Shown here: positions 15,745 through 26,099 of the stretch, piece after piece
Position numbering within the stretch: position 1 is the first letter of the stretch
Layout: each line of letters opens with the position of its first letter
NCBI RefSeq assembly: GCF_004795035.1
Contig: NZ_SSBK01000032.1
Coordinates: 1 to 64,000 of the forward strand
Length of the DNA stretch: 64,000 nt
Reading direction: 5' to 3'
Source: Streptomyces sp. A0958
GTDB taxonomy: Bacteria > Actinomycetota > Actinomycetes > Streptomycetales > Streptomycetaceae
Notes under the pieces: model-generated
What the model saw: only the letters and a program-made list of their open reading frames with translations
What the model was told of the DNA's origin: nothing
Database searches by the model: none
Translations under genes and position numbers: made by a program

Positions 15745-16715
15745 CGGGACCGACGCTCCCGGGCGACGTAGACGGCGGCGATGATGATGGCCGCCTGGGC
15801 GATCTGTGCGGTGGAGTCGGGCAGGTCGTGCTTGATGAGGGTGGCGCGCAGCAGCTGCATCAGCAGGGCGCCGGCGACGGTGCCGAGGACCCGGATGGAG
15901 CCGCCGTTGAGCGGGGTGCCGCCCACCACGACCGCCGTGATGGCGGAGAGTTCCATGAGCGTGCCGAGCGAGGAGGGGTCGCTGGCGGTGAGCCTGGCGG
16001 TGGCCAGGATGCCCGCCAGGGCGGCCAGCACCCCGCAGAGCATGTACACGCCGATGAGCACCCGCCGTACGGGGAGCCCCGCCAGGGCGGCGGCGGACCG
16101 GTTGCCGCCGATGGCGACGACCTGGCGTCCGAAGGTGGTACGGGTGACGACGAAGGCCACGGCGCCGGCGAGGACGCCGGCGATGAGGACGACCAGCGGG
16201 ATGCCGAGGAAGGAGCCGGTGCCCAGGGACAGCAGGTCGGGGTTGACGATCTGCTTGAGCTGGCTGTCCGCCATGACCAGGGCGAGGCCGCGGCCGCCGA
16301 CGAACAGGGCGAGGGTGGCGACGATCGGCTGGAGGCCGACGAGTGAGACCAGAGTGCCGTTGACCGCTCCGACGAGGGCGCCGGCCAGCAGCGCCATGAC
16401 TAGGGCGGGCACCAGCCCGTAGCCGAGGTAGAGCGGCAGCAGCGCGGCGGCCAGCGCCATGGTCGAGCCGACGGAGAGGTCGACGCCCTCGGTGCCGATG
16501 ACGAGCGCCATGCCGAGGGCGACGATGACGATGGGGGCGACCTGGACGAGCTGGGTGCGGAGGTTGTCCACGGTCATGAAGTGCTCGGTGAACAGGGCGT
16601 TGAAGATCAGGACGACCGCGACGGCGAGGTAGACGCCGTACTCCTGGTACCAGGCGGGGTCGCGCAACCGGGCCAGCGGCCGGGCTGCGGGGGTGGAGAC
16701 TGCTGCCTGGGTCAT
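15741..16715 (-). CDS. ytfT: Sugar ABC transporter permease, YtfT-like
   Basis: This 324-residue RbsC-family permease has the typical ALGMALVIGTEGVDLSVGST motif and a C-terminal ELSAITAVVVGGTPLNGGSI block. It pairs with the following YjfF-like permease to form a heterodimeric channel. It overlaps both neighbours by 4 bases (ATP-binding gene before, YjfF-like gene after), so the three are translationally coupled. The symbol is given by analogy to the E. coli gene order Q-R-T-yjfF, which is preserved exactly. Confidence 0.83.
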   Translation of the reverse strand: MTQAAVSTPAARPLARLRDPAWYQEYGVYLAVAVVLIFNALFTEHFMTVDNLRTQLVQVAPIVIVALGMALVIGTEGVDLSVGSTMALAAALLPLYLGYGLVPALVMALLAGALVGAVNGTLVSLVGLQPIVATLALFVGGRGLALVMADSQLKQIVNPDLLSLGTGSFLGIPLVVLIAGVLAGAVAFVVTRTTFGRQVVAIGGNRSAAALAGLPVRRVLIGVYMLCGVLAALAGILATARLTASDPSSLGTLMELSAITAVVVGGTPLNGGSIRVLGTVAGALLMQLLRATLIKHDLPDSTAQIAQAAIIIAAVYVARERRSR

Positions 16716-18361
16716 CGGGGGTCCTCCTTGGCGGCCGGCGCCTTGTCCGCGGGGGCCGGTGAATGGTCGGCGAGCACTTCGAGCAGATGGCTCTCGGCCA
16801 CCTCGTCGCCCGCCAGTTCGCCCGCGACCCCGCCGCCGCGCAGGACGACGATGCGGTCGGCGCCCTCGATCAGTTCCTCGATGTCGGAGGAGATGAGCAG
16901 GACGGCAAGGCCCTCGCGGGCGAGGTCGTCGATGAGGCTCTGGACCTCGGCCTTGGCGCCGACGTCGATGCCGCGGGTGGGTTCGTCCAGCAGCAGGACC
17001 TTGGGTTCCAGGCAGAGCCAGCGGGCCAGCAGGACCTTCTGCTGGTTGCCGCCGGAGAGTTCGCCGACCTTCTGCTCGGGGCTCGCCGCCTTGATCCGCA
17101 GCCGCTTCATGAAGACGTCCACGATGCGGTCCTGCTTGGCGCGGGAGACGATGCCGGCGCGGGAGAGGCGGGGCATCGCGGCCAGCACGATGTTCTCGCG
17201 GACCGAGAGGCCGGGGACGATGCCTTCGGCCTTGCGGTCCTCGGGCAGCAGGCTGATGCCGGAGCGGATGGCGGCCGCGGAGGTGAGCCGGCGCAGGGTA
17301 CGTCCGCCGATGCTCACCTCGCCGGAGTCCAGGCCCAGTGCGCCGGACAGGGCCTTCGCGGTCTCGCTGCGCCCCGAGCCGAGGAGTCCGCCGAGGCCCA
17401 GGACCTCACCCGCGTACAACTCCAGGGATATGTCGTGCAGTTGGTGGTCGCGGGAGAGGCCGGTGGCGGTGAGCACGGGGGTGCGGGCCACCTCGTGGCC
17501 CTCGGGGTCGAAGTGGGTGAGCCCTTCGCGGCGGACCTCGGCCATGTCTCGGCCGAGCATCATCGAGACGAGCTGCATCCGGTCGAGGTCGGCGAGGTCG
17601 CCGGTGTGGATGTGGTGGCCGTCGCGCAGGACGGTGACGCGGTCGCAGATCCGGTAGAGCTCGTCCATGCGGTGGCTGACGTAGAGCACGGCGATACCGC
17701 GTCCGCGCAGGTCCTCGATGACCCGGAAGAGGGTCTCTACCTCGCGCGGCTCCAGCGAGGAGGTGGGTTCGTCCATGATGACGACCTGGGCGTTGACGGA
17801 GACAGCACGGGCCAGCGCGACCATCTGCTGGGTGCCGATGCCCAGGGTGTGCAGGGGGCGCCTGGGGTCGACGCGGACCCCGAAGCCGTCGAGGAGTTCG
17901 GTGGTCTCGCGGTGCATCCGGGCGAAGTCGATCAGGCCGAGCCGGTTCTTGGGCTCGCGGCCGAGGAAGATGTTGCGCGCCACGCTCATCAGCGGGACGA
18001 GGTTCACCTCCTGGTAGATCGTGGAGATCCCGGCCTGCTGGGCCTCGAACGGCCGGGCGAAGGCGATCTGTTGGCCGGCCAGCCTCAGTTCGCCCTCGTC
18101 GGGCCGGTAGACGCCGGTCAGCACCTTGATGAGGGTGGACTTCCCGGCTCCGTTCTCCCCCACCAGGGCGTGGGTCTCGCCGGCGCGCAGGGAGAAGGAG
18201 ACGCCGTCGAGGGCGACGACGCCCGGGAACCGCTTGCTCACCGAGCGGGCCTCCAGGACGGCCGGCGCCGGGTCGGCTTCCTGCACGGCGGCGGGCGCGC
18301 TGGTCTCCTTCACGTCGGCGGCCGGCTCCGGCGGCTGCGGTACTGCTTCGGGTGGTGCCAT
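16712..18361 (-). CDS. ytfR: Sugar ABC transporter ATP-binding protein, YtfR/RbsA type
   Basis: The 549-residue protein contains two fused ABC ATPase domains. The first (about 35-280) has Walker A GENGAGKST and Walker B VIMDEPTSSL; the second (about 290-530) has the degenerate GLLGSGRSE P-loop, the LSGGNQQKV signature and LLLDEPTRGID, as is usual for monosaccharide importers such as RbsA, AraG and YtfR. N- and C-terminal Pro/Ala-rich extensions are typical of high-GC actinomycetes. It overlaps the first permease by 4 bases. Confidence 0.9.
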   Translation of the reverse strand: MAPPEAVPQPPEPAADVKETSAPAAVQEADPAPAVLEARSVSKRFPGVVALDGVSFSLRAGETHALVGENGAGKSTLIKVLTGVYRPDEGELRLAGQQIAFARPFEAQQAGISTIYQEVNLVPLMSVARNIFLGREPKNRLGLIDFARMHRETTELLDGFGVRVDPRRPLHTLGIGTQQMVALARAVSVNAQVVIMDEPTSSLEPREVETLFRVIEDLRGRGIAVLYVSHRMDELYRICDRVTVLRDGHHIHTGDLADLDRMQLVSMMLGRDMAEVRREGLTHFDPEGHEVARTPVLTATGLSRDHQLHDISLELYAGEVLGLGGLLGSGRSETAKALSGALGLDSGEVSIGGRTLRRLTSAAAIRSGISLLPEDRKAEGIVPGLSVRENIVLAAMPRLSRAGIVSRAKQDRIVDVFMKRLRIKAASPEQKVGELSGGNQQKVLLARWLCLEPKVLLLDEPTRGIDVGAKAEVQSLIDDLAREGLAVLLISSDIEELIEGADRIVVLRGGGVAGELAGDEVAESHLLEVLADHSPAPADKAPAAKEDPR

Positions 18362-18449
18362 GGCTGGTCTTGGCCTTCCGCTCTTCCAAGGGGGTGGGCC
18401 CGGTGGCCGCCGTGACGGGTGGGAGCGTCACGGCGGCGGGTGGACCGAC

Positions 18450-18531
18450 GGGGCCGGTACGCGGCCGGCGGGCCGGCGCCCGGTGGTGCCGGGGCCGGTA
18501 CGCGGCCGGCGGGCCGGCGCCCGGTGGTGCC
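18450..18531. repeat. Perfect 41-bp tandem duplication between importer genes
   Basis: Two adjacent, identical 41-base units, each beginning GGGGCCGGTACGCGGCC, occupy the gap between the substrate-binding protein gene and the ATPase gene. Each copy has internal complementary GC blocks, so the pair could fold on the mRNA. Perfect identity suggests recent slippage. Confidence 0.95.
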
Positions 18532-18532
18532 G

Positions 18533-18553
18533 GGGCGTGTCCGGGACACGCCC
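18533..18553 (-). terminator. Intercistronic hairpin after the binding-protein gene
   Basis: GGGCGTGT-CCGGG-ACACGCCC makes an 8-bp perfect stem 26 bases past the ytfQ-like stop. In binding-protein operons such hairpins stabilise or partly terminate the 5' message so that the binding protein is made in excess of the membrane parts. Confidence 0.6.
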
Positions 18554-18579
18554 TTACGGGCAGGTGGGGCCGGGTCGGA

Positions 18580-19665
18580 TCAGAACGCGCCGCCGAGCGA
18601 TTCCTTGGCGTTGGCCTCGTCGTAGGCGCGGTCGGTGATGATGACGTCCTCCGGGATCTCCTCGCCGCCGTAGAACTTCTGGGCGGTCGCGAAGGCCAGC
18701 GGGCCGAAGCGCGGGTTGGACTCGATGACGGCGTTGTAGTCGCCGTTGACGATGGCCTGGACGGCGTTGCGGGTGCCGTCGACGGAGACGACCTTGACGT
18801 CCTTGCCGGGCTTCTTGCCGGCGGCCTTCAGCGCGGTGACGGCGCCGAGGCCCATCTCGTCGTTCTCCGCGTAGACGGCGGTGATGTCGGGCTTGGACTG
18901 GATGAGCTGCTCCATGACCTGCTGGCCCTTGTCGCGGGCGAACTCACCGGTCTGCTGGGCGACGATCTCCATGTCGGGGGCCTTGGCCTTGAGCTGGTCG
19001 ACGAAGCCCTTGGTGCGGTCGGTGGTGACGTTGTTGCCCGACGATCCGAGGAGGATGGCGACCTTGCCCTTGCCGCCGGTCGACTTGATCATCGCGTCCG
19101 CGGCGCGCTTGCCCTGCTCCACGAAGTCGGAGCCCAGGAAGGCCACGTAGTCCTTGCAGGCGGTGGAGTTGAGCTTGCGGTCGATGGTGAGGACCGGGAC
19201 CTTCTTGGCGGCGGCGGCCTTCAGCGCCGGCTCCAGACCGTCCGAGTTCAGCGGGGCGACGATGAGGAACTGCGCGCCCTGGGACAGCATGTCCTGGATG
19301 TCGCTGATCTGCTTGGACAGCTGCGACTGGGCGTTGGTGGTGAGCAGCTTCTTGACGCCGACCTTCTTGGCCTCGTCCTTGATGGACTGGGTCTCGGCGA
19401 TACGGAACGGGTTGGCCTCCTTCTCCGACTGGGAGAAGCCGACCACCGCGTCCTTCAGGTCGAGCTTCGGCGCCCCGTACGCCTGCAGCGAGCAGCCGGA
19501 ACCGGACGACGACTCGGGGGTCTCGGCCGCCTGGGCGCCCTGGCTGCTGTCGGCGTTCGCGGAGTCCGAGGTCTCCGACTTGGAGCAGCCGGAGGCGGCC
19601 AGCGTGGCGGTGGCGGCGAGGAGGCAGGCCACGGCGAGGGTACGGGATCGGCGCTGGATCATCAT
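18580..19665 (-). CDS. ytfQ: Sugar ABC transporter substrate-binding lipoprotein, YtfQ-like
   Basis: The 361-residue protein has a lipoprotein signal (lipobox LAASGC near residue 23) followed by a Ser/Thr/Asp linker and a two-lobed type I periplasmic-binding domain. VGFSQSEKEANPFRIAETQ, TDRTKGFVDQL, GEFARDKGQQVMEQLIQSKP and VYAENDEMGLGAV align well by eye with E. coli YtfQ, which binds galactofuranose. The ATG at 19665 follows AAGGAG; a second ATG comes next. It heads the importer operon and diverges from the GH127 gene across operator-bearing DNA. Preference for arabinofuranose or galactofuranose is inferred. Confidence 0.87.
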   Translation of the reverse strand: MMIQRRSRTLAVACLLAATATLAASGCSKSETSDSANADSSQGAQAAETPESSSGSGCSLQAYGAPKLDLKDAVVGFSQSEKEANPFRIAETQSIKDEAKKVGVKKLLTTNAQSQLSKQISDIQDMLSQGAQFLIVAPLNSDGLEPALKAAAAKKVPVLTIDRKLNSTACKDYVAFLGSDFVEQGKRAADAMIKSTGGKGKVAILLGSSGNNVTTDRTKGFVDQLKAKAPDMEIVAQQTGEFARDKGQQVMEQLIQSKPDITAVYAENDEMGLGAVTALKAAGKKPGKDVKVVSVDGTRNAVQAIVNGDYNAVIESNPRFGPLAFATAQKFYGGEEIPEDVIITDRAYDEANAKESLGGAF

Positions 19666-19850
19666 GCGCGGGAGCTCCTTGGCGGGACGGGAGGACGGCA
19701 CGCCGAGGGGCGTGCGGTCGGTCATGGCTGGACGATGCATCGGCCGCTGCGCGGCGGCTGATGTCACTGCACTCACGGCCCCGCTAGGAGACGGCTCCTA
19801 GCTGCACAAACGGCGGTCGTGAGAGCCTGCGCGGCCTCTCGGCGGCTCGG

Positions 19851-19866
19851 TTTACAACGTTATATA
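19851..19866. promoter_or_regulatory. LacI-type operator candidate (AACGTT core)
   Basis: TTTACAACGTTATATA has the perfect AACGTT centre with weaker flanking symmetry (TACAACGTTATA). It lies about 186 bases upstream of the ytfQ-like start and resembles the perfect palindrome at 25979-25992. Confidence 0.6.
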
Positions 19867-20018
19867 GGCGGTGCGGCACGGGCGGCAAGAGCGTGGTCGA
19901 TGCGTTTCCAAAATGTGTCGGAGCCACCTGGCCCGCGCGGACCACCCCGGCCCACGGGTTGCTGCCGGACCCCTGGACAGCCGCTTGGCGGCGTGCTGTC
20001 ATACCGCCGGAACCCCAT

Positions 20019-20034
20019 TTTCCAACGTTGCAGA
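20019..20034. promoter_or_regulatory. LacI-type operator candidate (AACGTT core)
   Basis: TTTCCAACGTTGCAGA contains the same CAACGTTG core as the 25979 palindrome, about 150 bases upstream of the GH127 gene. Two such sites flank this divergent region and could be bridged by a LacI dimer of dimers. Confidence 0.62.
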
Positions 20035-20184
20035 GAAAGTGCCGCCGCGCCCTCCCCGGATCGCGACGGCGCGCTTCGTCGTGCGCGCAGCCGGTCCGGA
20101 CCGCTGCGCCGTGGCGGCCCTCCTTGTCTGATGCGCCTTCCTTGAGCCGGAGCCCATGTCCGGCAGAGCAGGAGCCCTCCCCCC

Positions 20185-22629
20185 ATGCCCCTTAACCGCA
20201 GACAGCTCATGACCGGCGCTCTGGCCACCGTCGCCGCCACCACGGCGGCCGGCCGCTGGTCCTCCACCGCGACCGCCTCCGCGCACCGGGTGCGACCGGC
20301 CCACGGCGGCCACTACTCCCCCAACGCCGCTCCCCTGCACCCGACCGCCTTCCTGAGGCTCCCGCCCGGCCGGGTCACCGCGCGCGGCTGGCTCGCCGGA
20401 CAGCTGAAGCTCCAGCTCGACGGGTTGTGCGGCCGCTACGAGGAGTTCTCGCACTTCCTGGACTTCACGGCCACCGGCTGGGTCCGCCCCGAACTCGGCG
20501 GCTGGGAGGAGGTCCCGTACTGGCTGCGCGGCTACACCGACCTGGCGATCGTCACCGGCGACGCGCAGGCCCTGGCGGCGGTGCGCCGCTGGTTCGACGC
20601 GATCCTCGCCACCCAGCAGTCCGACGGGTTCTTCGGCCCGGAGTCGCTGCGTACGTCGCTGAACGGCGGCCCGGACTTCTGGCCGTTCCTGCCGCTGGTG
20701 CAGGCCCTGCGCTCCTGGCAGGAGTACTCCGGCGACACCCGGGTCATCCCCTTCCTGAGCCGGTTCTTCCGCTACATGAACACCCAGGGCCCCGGCGCCT
20801 TCAACACCAGCTGGATCGCCCTGCGCTGGGGTGACGGCCTGGACAGCGTGTTCTGGCTGTTCAACCGCACCGGCGACACCTTCCTGCTGGACCTCGCCGA
20901 CAAGATCCACGCCTACGGTGCCGACTGGGGCGACAACCTGGTCAACCCGCACAACGTGAACATCGCGCAGGGCTTCCGCGAGCCCGCCCAGTACGCGCTG
21001 CGCAGCGGTTCGGCCCAGGACACCCGCGACACGTACGGGACGTACGGCAGGGCCATGGACCAGTACGGCCAGTTCCCCGGCGGCGGCTTCGCCGGGGACG
21101 AGAACGCGCGGCCCGGGCACGGCGACCCCCGACAGGGCTTCGAGACCTGCGGCATCGTCGAGTTCATGGCCAGCCACCAGCTGCTGACCCGGATCACGGG
21201 CGACCCGCTGTGGGCCGACCGCTGCGAGGAACTGGCCTTCAACTCGCTGCCCGCCTCGCTCGACCCCTCGGGCAGGGCGGTCCACTACATCACCAGCGCC
21301 AACAGCGTCGACCTGGACAACGTGCCCAAGTCGGAGCGCCAGTACCAGAACGGTTTCGCCATGCAGGCGTTCCTGCCCGGCGTCGACCAGTACCGCTGCT
21401 GCCCGCACAACTACGGCATGGGCTGGCCGTACTTCACCGAGGAGCTGTGGCTCGCCACCCCCGACGGGGGTCTCGCCACCGCGATGTACGCCGCCTGCGA
21501 GGTGACCGCGAAGGTCGCCGACAGCACCGAGGTCACCTTCACCGAGGAGACCGGCTACCCCTTCACCGACACGGTCACCCTGACCCTGAAGGCGCCGAAG
21601 CGGCTGGGCTTCCCGCTGGTGCTGCGCGTCCCCGCCTGGTGCGACGCCCCGGAGATCGTGGTGAACGGCCGGGGCGTGGACGCGCCGGCCGGCCCGGCCT
21701 TCAGCCGGATCGACCGCACGTGGGCCGACGGCGACCGGGTCACCCTGCGCTTCCCGCAGCGGACCACCGTCCGCACCTGGGAGCACAACCGCGGCTCCGT
21801 CAGCGTGGACCGCGGCCCGCTCACGTACTCCCTGCGCATCGGGGAGACGTACGAGCGCATCGGCGGCACCAATCAGTTCCCGGAGTACGCGGTCCACGCC
21901 ACCGGCCCGTGGAACTACGGGCTCGTCCTGGACGCGGAGAATCCGGCCGCCTCCCTGCACCCCCGCACGTCCCGGCGCGCTGAGGGCGACAACCCCTTCA
22001 CGCTCGACGGCACCCCGCTGACGATCACCGCGAAGGCCCGCCGCATCCCGGAGTGGACGGCGGACGACGAGCATGTCGTCGCCCCGCTCCAGGACTCCCC
22101 GGCGCGCAGCGGTGAGCCGGTGGAGGACATCACGCTCGTCCCGATGGGGGCGGCCCGGCTGCGCATCACCTCGTTCCCCACGGCTGCCCCGGACGCGCGG
22201 CCCTGGCTCGCCGACCGCTGGTACCGCATCCGCAACCGCCACTCCGGCAAGGTGCTGGGCGTCGACACCATGTCCACCGCCGACAGCGCCCACGTCGTCC
22301 AGTTCGGGGACACGGGCACCGACGACCACGACTGGCGGCTCGTTGCCGAGGGCGACGGCTGGTACCGCATCCGCAACCATCACTCGGGCAAGGTGCTGGG
22401 CGTGGACAACATGTCCACCGCCGACAGCGCCCACGTCGTCCAGTTCGCCGACAACGGCACCGACGACCACCTCTGGCAACTCGTCCCGGACGGCGACCGC
22501 TGGTACCGCATCCGCAACCGCCACTCCGGCAAGGTGCTGGGCGTCGACACCATGTCCACCGCCGACAGCGCCCACGTCGTCCAGTTCGCCGACAACGGCA
22601 CCGACGACCACCTCTGGCAACTCGTCTGA
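20185..22629 (+). CDS. Secreted GH127-type beta-L-arabinofuranosidase with ricin-like C-terminal domain
   Basis: The 814-residue protein begins with a twin-arginine signal (LNRRQLMTG, then a hydrophobic Ala/Thr stretch) and is exported folded. The catalytic (alpha/alpha)6 domain spans about 50-480. It keeps the zinc and catalytic set known from Bifidobacterium HypBA1: E320 and C322 (GFETCG) and the pair C405-C406 (YRCCPHN). Beta-sandwich regions follow (about 440-670). Residues about 675-814 are three 47-residue WYRIRN...LWQLV repeats, a ricin-type sugar-binding trefoil. The ATG follows GGAG. It likely releases L-arabinofuranose from plant arabinosides, which the adjacent importer could take up. 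Confidence 0.87.
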   Translation: MPLNRRQLMTGALATVAATTAAGRWSSTATASAHRVRPAHGGHYSPNAAPLHPTAFLRLPPGRVTARGWLAGQLKLQLDGLCGRYEEFSHFLDFTATGWVRPELGGWEEVPYWLRGYTDLAIVTGDAQALAAVRRWFDAILATQQSDGFFGPESLRTSLNGGPDFWPFLPLVQALRSWQEYSGDTRVIPFLSRFFRYMNTQGPGAFNTSWIALRWGDGLDSVFWLFNRTGDTFLLDLADKIHAYGADWGDNLVNPHNVNIAQGFREPAQYALRSGSAQDTRDTYGTYGRAMDQYGQFPGGGFAGDENARPGHGDPRQGFETCGIVEFMASHQLLTRITGDPLWADRCEELAFNSLPASLDPSGRAVHYITSANSVDLDNVPKSERQYQNGFAMQAFLPGVDQYRCCPHNYGMGWPYFTEELWLATPDGGLATAMYAACEVTAKVADSTEVTFTEETGYPFTDTVTLTLKAPKRLGFPLVLRVPAWCDAPEIVVNGRGVDAPAGPAFSRIDRTWADGDRVTLRFPQRTTVRTWEHNRGSVSVDRGPLTYSLRIGETYERIGGTNQFPEYAVHATGPWNYGLVLDAENPAASLHPRTSRRAEGDNPFTLDGTPLTITAKARRIPEWTADDEHVVAPLQDSPARSGEPVEDITLVPMGAARLRITSFPTAAPDARPWLADRWYRIRNRHSGKVLGVDTMSTADSAHVVQFGDTGTDDHDWRLVAEGDGWYRIRNHHSGKVLGVDNMSTADSAHVVQFADNGTDDHLWQLVPDGDRWYRIRNRHSGKVLGVDTMSTADSAHVVQFADNGTDDHLWQLV
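22219..22629 (+). repeat. Three near-identical 141-bp repeats inside the GH127 gene
   Basis: Repeats start at 22219, 22360 and 22501 (the last truncated by the stop codon). Each encodes WYRIRN(R/H)HSGKVLGVD then MSTADSAHVVQF. Even third codon positions are almost all identical, so the copies arose or were homogenised recently; ricin subdomains normally differ strongly from each other. Confidence 0.93.
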
Positions 22630-22703
22630 TTCCCGGTGCTCCGCGCACTCCCGTACCGCTCCCCGCCCCCGGGGGCCGAACCGAATCAAAAGGAGACGAA
22701 CCT

Positions 22704-25049
<2,346 letters not shown>

Positions 25050-25066
25050 GATGAAGTGAGGCGAGC

Positions 25067-25101
25067 GCCGGGGCCGGGCGGGTCCTCCGCCCGGCCCCGG
25101 C
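25067..25101. terminator. Bidirectional terminator
   Basis: A perfect 15-bp GC stem (GCCGGGGCCGGGCGG) with a 5-base loop (GTCCT) lies between the convergent GH2 and PhyH stops. Confidence 0.85.
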
Positions 25102-25105
25102 ACCG

Positions 25106-25945
25106 TCACGCGTCGCCCATGACCAGGCCCTCGATGGTGTGCTTCTGGACGATGGGCGCGAGCCTGTCGACCACCGGGCAGCCGAGGTGTGCCCGGACGC
25201 GCTCGGGCAGGGCGGCCCAGAACTCCCGGGTGACCGCCATGTCGTGGTGGCCGTCGTTGCCCGCGCCGGGGGCGTCGACGCCCAGCACCAGGACCGGGCG
25301 GGGGTCGGGCGACTGGTTGGCCGTGCCCCGGTGGATGGTCAGGGCGGAGCGGGCCGAGATGTCGCCCCGCTGCGGGTACTTGCGCTCGGCCAGGGCCTCG
25401 TAGCGCGGGTAGTCCTCGCGGCGCGGGAACATGGCGTGCCCGAAACGGGCGTCGTCGTCCCACTGCGTGCCGGGCGCGATCTCGAACGGTCCCATGTCCT
25501 CCCGGGTGTCGACGGCGGTGAGGTTGAAGGCGAGCGAGGTGAGCCGGCGCTCGTTCCGCGTGGCCTCGGGCATGGGGAAGTCGCGGTGCCAGGGCTGGTT
25601 GACCGCCCCGGCCAGCGGTACGTCGAAGCCGAGCTCGACGATGCGGTAGTCGGGGCCGAGGACCGCCTCGCTGACCGCGCGCACCCAGGGGTGGTCCACT
25701 AGGTCCACGAAGCCGCGCAGCTGCTCGGGGTGTATCTCCACGTAGTACCGGTGCGGGCCGCGTCCCACGGCGCCGCCCTCCCGGCCGCGCGCCTCGGTGA
25801 AGGCGGCGTCGATGTCCTCGCGCATCCGGTCCGCCCACTGCGGGCCGAACGCCCCGCGGCACGCGGTGATCCCTGCCGTGTACAGGTCCCGCACCGCCGC
25901 GTCGGGGTGCGGAAACGGGGCGGTGGTGGTCGCGGCCTCATGCAT
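25106..25945 (-). CDS. Phytanoyl-CoA dioxygenase (PhyH) family Fe(II)/2-oxoglutarate enzyme
   Basis: The 279-residue cytoplasmic protein has the double-stranded beta-helix iron site: H-x-D in QPWHRDFPMP, a distal His in ALTIHRGTANQSPDPRP, and the Arg a few residues later that binds 2-oxoglutarate. The N-terminal half is helical. The ATG at 25945 follows GGAAGG. PhyH enzymes hydroxylate varied small molecules; the substrate is unknown. The context is striking: it sits inside a sugar locus, diverges from a LacI gene, and shares a perfect AACGTT operator with it, so it is probably induced by the same sugar. Confidence 0.83.
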   Translation of the reverse strand: MHEAATTTAPFPHPDAAVRDLYTAGITACRGAFGPQWADRMREDIDAAFTEARGREGGAVGRGPHRYYVEIHPEQLRGFVDLVDHPWVRAVSEAVLGPDYRIVELGFDVPLAGAVNQPWHRDFPMPEATRNERRLTSLAFNLTAVDTREDMGPFEIAPGTQWDDDARFGHAMFPRREDYPRYEALAERKYPQRGDISARSALTIHRGTANQSPDPRPVLVLGVDAPGAGNDGHHDMAVTREFWAALPERVRAHLGCPVVDRLAPIVQKHTIEGLVMGDA

Positions 25946-25978
25946 GGCGTGGTCCTTCCGTCGGGGCGGAGCTCCATA

Positions 25979-25992
25979 TTGCAACGTTGCAA
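25979..25992. promoter_or_regulatory. Perfect 14-bp palindromic LacI operator
   Basis: TTGCAACGTTGCAA is a perfect palindrome in the divergent PhyH/LacI control region, 34 bases upstream of the PhyH start. The core and flanks are classic for LacI-family sites, so it is the best candidate for the operator of the LacI gene at 26100. Confidence 0.8.
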
Positions 25993-26099
25993 CCAACGTG
26001 GCAAGAGTCTGCACGGGCGGGCCCCGCGCCACCTGTTACGGTCACTGCGCAAGGGGCGCGGTCCGCCGTCCCCGTACGCAGAGAGCAGGAGCAACGACC

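Larger units (their letters stand above)
19666..20184. promoter_or_regulatory. 519-bp divergent control region of ytfQ-like and GH127 genes
   Basis: No gene is credible here. The region is locally AT-richer around 19848-19920 and 20012-20040. It holds two LacI-type operator candidates (listed separately), one nearer each divergent gene, and presumably two promoters. Short overlapping reading frames on both strands have no ribosome binding sites or family similarity. Confidence 0.8.
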
